This document shows, one piece after another, positions 61,601 through 64,000 of a DNA stretch of 64,000 nt. Below the pieces are notes generated by a model. It ran no database searches and was not told where the DNA came from. It saw only the letters and a list, made by a program, of their open reading frames with translations. Source of the stretch: Virgibacillus_F necropolis_A (GTDB taxonomy: Bacteria > Bacillota > Bacilli > Bacillales > Amphibacillaceae); NCBI RefSeq assembly GCF_044793635.1, contig NZ_CP084992.1:3472001-3536000 (forward strand), read 5' to 3'. The number at the start of each line of letters is the position of its first letter. Within the stretch, counting starts at the first letter, position 1. Both the position numbers and the translations under genes were made by a program.

Positions 61601-62044
61601 GGCGGATTCTATGCTTGGACACTTTTCGGAGTGGATCCAACACCAGTGCCTGACAGAGCGCATGGTACGGAGCAGGCTTCAACGAACAGCAACGTTTACG
61701 GCCAGGAATGGATCGAAGCAGAGGTTCGTCCAATACTAGAGTCGATTACACTTAACGCACCGGAAACAATCAATGCCGGTGAAACGTTGAAGATTGACGC
61801 GACAGGTCATCAGCCCGGCAATTTAGATTTTCCGCTTCGCTACCCGGCATCTGTCACATGGGAAGGAAGCGATAATGTCTTTATTGGTACAGGAAGTGAA
61901 CTCGATCGCGCTAAAAAGTCAGGGCAGTATGCAGCAGTTTTCAATACATCAACCAAAGAACTAACAGCCCTTACTGCTGCTGAAATCACGCTGACCGTTT
62001 CTGCTAATAATGTGGAAGCAGATAAGACAATTACTATTCAATAA
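58643..62044 (+). CDS. Secreted phosphodiester glycosidase (NAGPA-like) fused to metallophosphoesterase
   Basis: The 1133-residue protein starts with a signal peptide (about 1-29, ending near ALHADAA). Residues about 80-400 are a phosphodiester glycosidase domain with GGVNGDFFD (about 124), APRTSVGF and NIDGGGSTTM (about 357), as in the human uncovering enzyme, which removes GlcNAc from a phosphodiester. Residues about 590-735 look like a jelly-roll carbohydrate-binding module (WDSTSYP, GLWVNGDGNGAW). Residues about 765-1000 are a calcineurin-like phosphoesterase: VLADSQF (Q where DxH is usual), NGDLVDS, PGNHE, GHHP, GHAH. Ig-like segments fill the rest. AGGAGGGG precedes the ATG. No anchor motif is visible, so it is probably released. 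Confidence 0.85.
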   Translation: MNQKWRIRSLLVFIIALASIVPALHADAASNPVSDVRSSSDRTEPERTVGSDGKTIVSKEETTTIGPGVELTTFERFDARGWINGEIMTVDLANDQSSTDLIFSGEISDAMPVSEMVEAAGTIGGVNGDFFDINRTDAPLGTVIKGGKLLKGPQGSHTLTAGVDEQGVGKITEIFLEGNVTLPTGDYPLAALNQYAIPVNGIGLYTSVWGEAQRSTSGSDVYEVTVQNGKVTTVADGAGKGEIEKNTMVLVGREQGADRLRELSVGDDVTVDYTPAVDGNSLMDFAVGGNVMLVEDGQVKGGLDDSTTAPRTSVGFSEDGKTMILVAIDGRQVDSRGMTYKELAEFMKEQGAYTALNIDGGGSTTMVARKAGREDAEVVNSPSDGEERNVPNGIGVFAKAGSGNLTAFSVETLIDAENSNRVFPELSRTFVGLGHDENYWPVDVNGISWQAIPAKVGSFGKDGIFYAEKSGSAVARAKIKSKKGTMPLTVLGELNRIEATTSHLVLEMGRESNFSVTGYDKYGYSAPIEPRDIKLEYDDSVISIEKNEDGSFTVQPKQDGAATLITIQVLDHEIQVPATIGLTTEVVSNFEDVSGWDSTSYPSSVEASLELVEGRTGSGLQLNYDFTTTTATRAAYLQASPLLELPRDVQKIGLWVNGDGNGAWLRAVIEDDTGTSYTLNLADEVDWTGWKHIETTLPEGIQYPVKLWRIYPVETIGKEQYTGRLIFDDLTVEVPPSVEMPEQEAVKPDSLVIQNDTIGEDRWKFAVLADSQFTADSPNSRAAKMARKSLRQIVQENPDFLVINGDLVDSAWEEDFAYAKQVLEEEVGDEIPIYYIPGNHEIAGPGTLDNFLEVFGENRYSFDHEGTRFILLDSSTGSFRTSDFKQLIELKESLQDAKSDPSINNVVVFGHHPTRDPLPTDNSQLQDRKEADLIENWLTEFRQDSKGKGAIYISGHAHTVNIDRVEGVPYMVVGSSGKAPYGPPDAGGFYAWTLFGVDPTPVPDRAHGTEQASTNSNVYGQEWIEAEVRPILESITLNAPETINAGETLKIDATGHQPGNLDFPLRYPASVTWEGSDNVFIGTGSELDRAKKSGQYAAVFNTSTKELTALTAAEITLTVSANNVEADKTITIQ

Positions 62045-62051
62045 TTTTTCA

Positions 62052-62102
62052 CTGTATGTACAGTAAGGGCTGCGCTTATAGCAGTCCTTACTGTACATAC
62101 AG
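62052..62102. terminator. Long hairpin between the two secreted-enzyme genes
   Basis: CTGTATGTACAGTAAGG and CCTTACTGTACATACAG are complements, with CTGC/GCAG inside. It has no T-run on the plus strand, so it may attenuate or stabilise RNA rather than fully terminate. Confidence 0.6.
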
Positions 62103-62158
62103 ATAGATAAAGGCTTACAACTTAGAAATATTAAAATAAATGAAAGGTGGTTTTAGCT

Positions 62159-64000
62159 ATTAGTCTATCAAAAAAATTGTTGGTGCTTAGCCTTAGTTTA
62201 TTATTAGCTTTACCAATTGTAACCGGAAGCCATGCAAGTGCGGAGAAGAATACGTTACAGATCAATCCTTTGCCACGGGAGAGCGAAATAGTGGGGAATG
62301 GTTTCCCGTTAACGCCTGTTGTTGGACTTGTTATAGGGGCAAACACGGATGAAGCGGCAGTTCGTGAAGTTGAACAAGCTTTAAATGAAGCAGATGTAAA
62401 GCGTATTGTTCGAAAAAATGCTAGTGAGTCAGCACCGAATACCCCGGTTACAATTTGGATCGGTGGTCCCGAGGAGAATCAGGCCTCCTTGGAAATCCTG
62501 CAACAGCTTAATGTGGACGGTCCGGGAGAGTTGAAGGCAGAAGGTTACGTTGTCGCTTCGAAACAGACAGATAAAAAGCGTATTGTACTCGCTGGAAAGA
62601 ACAAGGCCGGAACGTTTTATGCAGCACAAACATTTGAACAATTGATTCAGAAGAGACAAGGTCGTGACTGGATTCCAGAAGTAGAAATACGGGATTGGCC
62701 AGAAATGGCTATGCGTGGCTCAATCGAGGGATTCTATGGTCCACCATGGTCACATGAAGATAGATTAGAACAGTTAGAGTTTTATAGTGAAAATAAAATG
62801 AATGCATATATTTACGCGCCAAAAGATGATCCATATCATAGAGAGAATTGGCGTGATCCATATCCAGAAGACGAATTGAATAAACTCAAAGAATTGGTTG
62901 ATAAGGCAAATGAAAATCATATAGAGTTTACCTTTTCACTCTCTCCTGGTAATACTGTTTGTTATTCGGGGGATAAGGATTTTGAGTTGTTAATGGATAA
63001 AATGCAGGCAGTATGGGATTTGGGTGTGCGATCCTATGCAATTTTTCTAGACGATATTAGTTATAATCTTCATTGTGAACAGGACCAGGCCAAATTTGGA
63101 GACGATGCAAGTCCAACGGCTGCAGCGCAAGCTTATCTCTTAAATCGTTTCGATGAAGAATTTATTCAAACCCATGAAGGTGCTGAGTCTTTGATTACGG
63201 TTCCGACAGATTATGCAGGAAATGACTCGACTGTCTACAGGGCGCGATTTGCGGAATTGGTAAATGGTGACGTAATCGTTATGTGGACTGGATCCGCAGT
63301 GGTTCCGGAAAAAATCACATCAGAAGAAGCCGAACAGGTTTCAGAGATTTTTCAACATGATTTGCTCATCTGGGACAATTACCCGGTCAATGATTATGAC
63401 CGCAATCGACTGTTTCTAGGTCCTCTGGTTAATAGGGACGGCGATTTAGCTGACCATGGCGTCATTGGTTTGACAGCAAATCCGATGAATGAAGCGGAAG
63501 CGTCTAAAATACCGTTGTTTACCATTGCAGATTATACGTGGAATCCGAAAAATTACGATCCAAATGAATCATGGGAGCGAAGCATAGAATCCTTTGGCGG
63601 TGAGGCAGCGGACGCGCTAAAAACGTTCGCAGAGAACAATTATTCATCACCAATTAACGGTAATGAGTCTTTGTCACTCAAGCCATTAATTAAAGAATTC
63701 TCGAATAGTTATGCCTCTGGAGATACAGAAGAGATTGCCCAAGAATTGATTGGTGAATTTGGAAAACTTGAAGATGCACCAGATAAACTCCGAAATACGT
63801 TGGATAATCAGAACTTTCTTGATGAAGTGGCTCCATACCTTGAAAAGCTGGAACTTTACGGGAAAGCGGGAAAAGCGGCGGTGAACATGCTGAAGGCGCA
63901 AGAAGAAGACAATGGTGAAGCGGCATGGAAGCAGCGATTAATTTTACAAGAAGCATTAACAGATGCGAATGAACTATCTCAAAAAGTTGCTGAGGGCGTT
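62159..64000 (+). CDS. Secreted GH84 beta-N-acetylglucosaminidase, cut by window end
   Basis: The frame is open from the signal peptide to the last base. After KKLLVLSLSLLLALPIVTGS comes an N-terminal alpha-beta domain, then the GH84 catalytic barrel: MRGSIEGFYGPPWSHEDRLE, NAYIYAPKDDPYHRENWRD and the catalytic aspartate pair in IFLDDISY, as in clostridial NagJ-type enzymes that cleave terminal beta-GlcNAc. The start is unclear: AAAGGTGG is eight bases before an in-frame ATT (used here); TTG 62177 is the alternative. It follows the NAGPA-phosphoesterase gene by about 110 bp in the same direction. The C-terminal binding modules lie outside the window. Confidence 0.87.
   Translation, partial: MSLSKKLLVLSLSLLLALPIVTGSHASAEKNTLQINPLPRESEIVGNGFPLTPVVGLVIGANTDEAAVREVEQALNEADVKRIVRKNASESAPNTPVTIWIGGPEENQASLEILQQLNVDGPGELKAEGYVVASKQTDKKRIVLAGKNKAGTFYAAQTFEQLIQKRQGRDWIPEVEIRDWPEMAMRGSIEGFYGPPWSHEDRLEQLEFYSENKMNAYIYAPKDDPYHRENWRDPYPEDELNKLKELVDKANENHIEFTFSLSPGNTVCYSGDKDFELLMDKMQAVWDLGVRSYAIFLDDISYNLHCEQDQAKFGDDASPTAAAQAYLLNRFDEEFIQTHEGAESLITVPTDYAGNDSTVYRARFAELVNGDVIVMWTGSAVVPEKITSEEAEQVSEIFQHDLLIWDNYPVNDYDRNRLFLGPLVNRDGDLADHGVIGLTANPMNEAEASKIPLFTIADYTWNPKNYDPNESWERSIESFGGEAADALKTFAENNYSSPINGNESLSLKPLIKEFSNSYASGDTEEIAQELIGEFGKLEDAPDKLRNTLDNQNFLDEVAPYLEKLELYGKAGKAAVNMLKAQEEDNGEAAWKQRLILQEALTDANELSQKVAEGV

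Overview
The window comes from a low-GC, endospore-forming Bacillaceae chromosome. The evidence is a spore germination permease (gerAB), a spore-type transglutaminase (tgl), a tapA-sipW-tasA type operon, an FbpB-like small protein, a Mistic homologue and strong AGGAGG ribosome binding sites throughout. An NhaC antiporter, a paired DUF1538 transporter and the dispersed repeats would fit a halotolerant Oceanobacillus/Virgibacillus-like organism; that placement is inference. I saw no rRNA, tRNA, CRISPR array or transposase gene.

Layout. 0-8 kb: the end of a CadA-type metal ATPase, a flavin monooxygenase, an EcsC-family protein, a rifampin phosphotransferase (rph) with an unusual leader, an AlkD-like protein and a Nudix hydrolase. 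8-17 kb: an FbpB-like gene, a biofilm-matrix operon on the minus strand (a shortened tapA with a rare start codon, sipW, tasA/calY), and divergent from it a five-gene two-component/ABC exporter cluster with the layout of lnrJKLMN. 17-21 kb: three copies of a transposase-less mobile element around a LURP-one-like gene and an old yellow enzyme. 21-30 kb: an AhpD-like protein, a stress flavoprotein, uvsE, tgl, a DUF1538/DUF1538/tandem-PII operon, a tyrosine recombinase with altered catalytic residues and mvaS. 30-41 kb: small membrane and lipoproteins, a phosphodiesterase, a fourth mobile-element copy just upstream of a Mistic gene, an HrtAB-like ABC pair, a decayed ger operon and an amine oxidase. 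41-50 kb: two XRE-regulator/membrane-protein modules, an MBL hydrolase, an ECF sigma factor, an epimerase, a GNAT, a broken cytosine permease, a VOC protein and a cyclophilin lipoprotein. 50-57 kb: a four-gene M20/NhaC/enolase/GNAT operon and an HxlR-controlled flavin monooxygenase/reductase pair. 58-64 kb: a large secreted phosphodiester glycosidase-phosphoesterase fusion behind a CcpA (cre) site, followed by a secreted GH84 hexosaminidase that runs off the window.

Two themes stand out. First, a mobile-element family whose terminal inverted repeats and perfect 8-bp target duplications can be read directly in three of four copies. Second, many decayed genes: fragments of clpP, gerAA, gerAC, DinB, GNAT and LysR-like genes, a frameshifted permease and an SRPBCC gene with an in-frame stop. 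The best functional leads are the PII-linked DUF1538 transporter, the core-less TapA, and the carbon-controlled NAGPA/phosphoesterase/GH84 scavenging locus.
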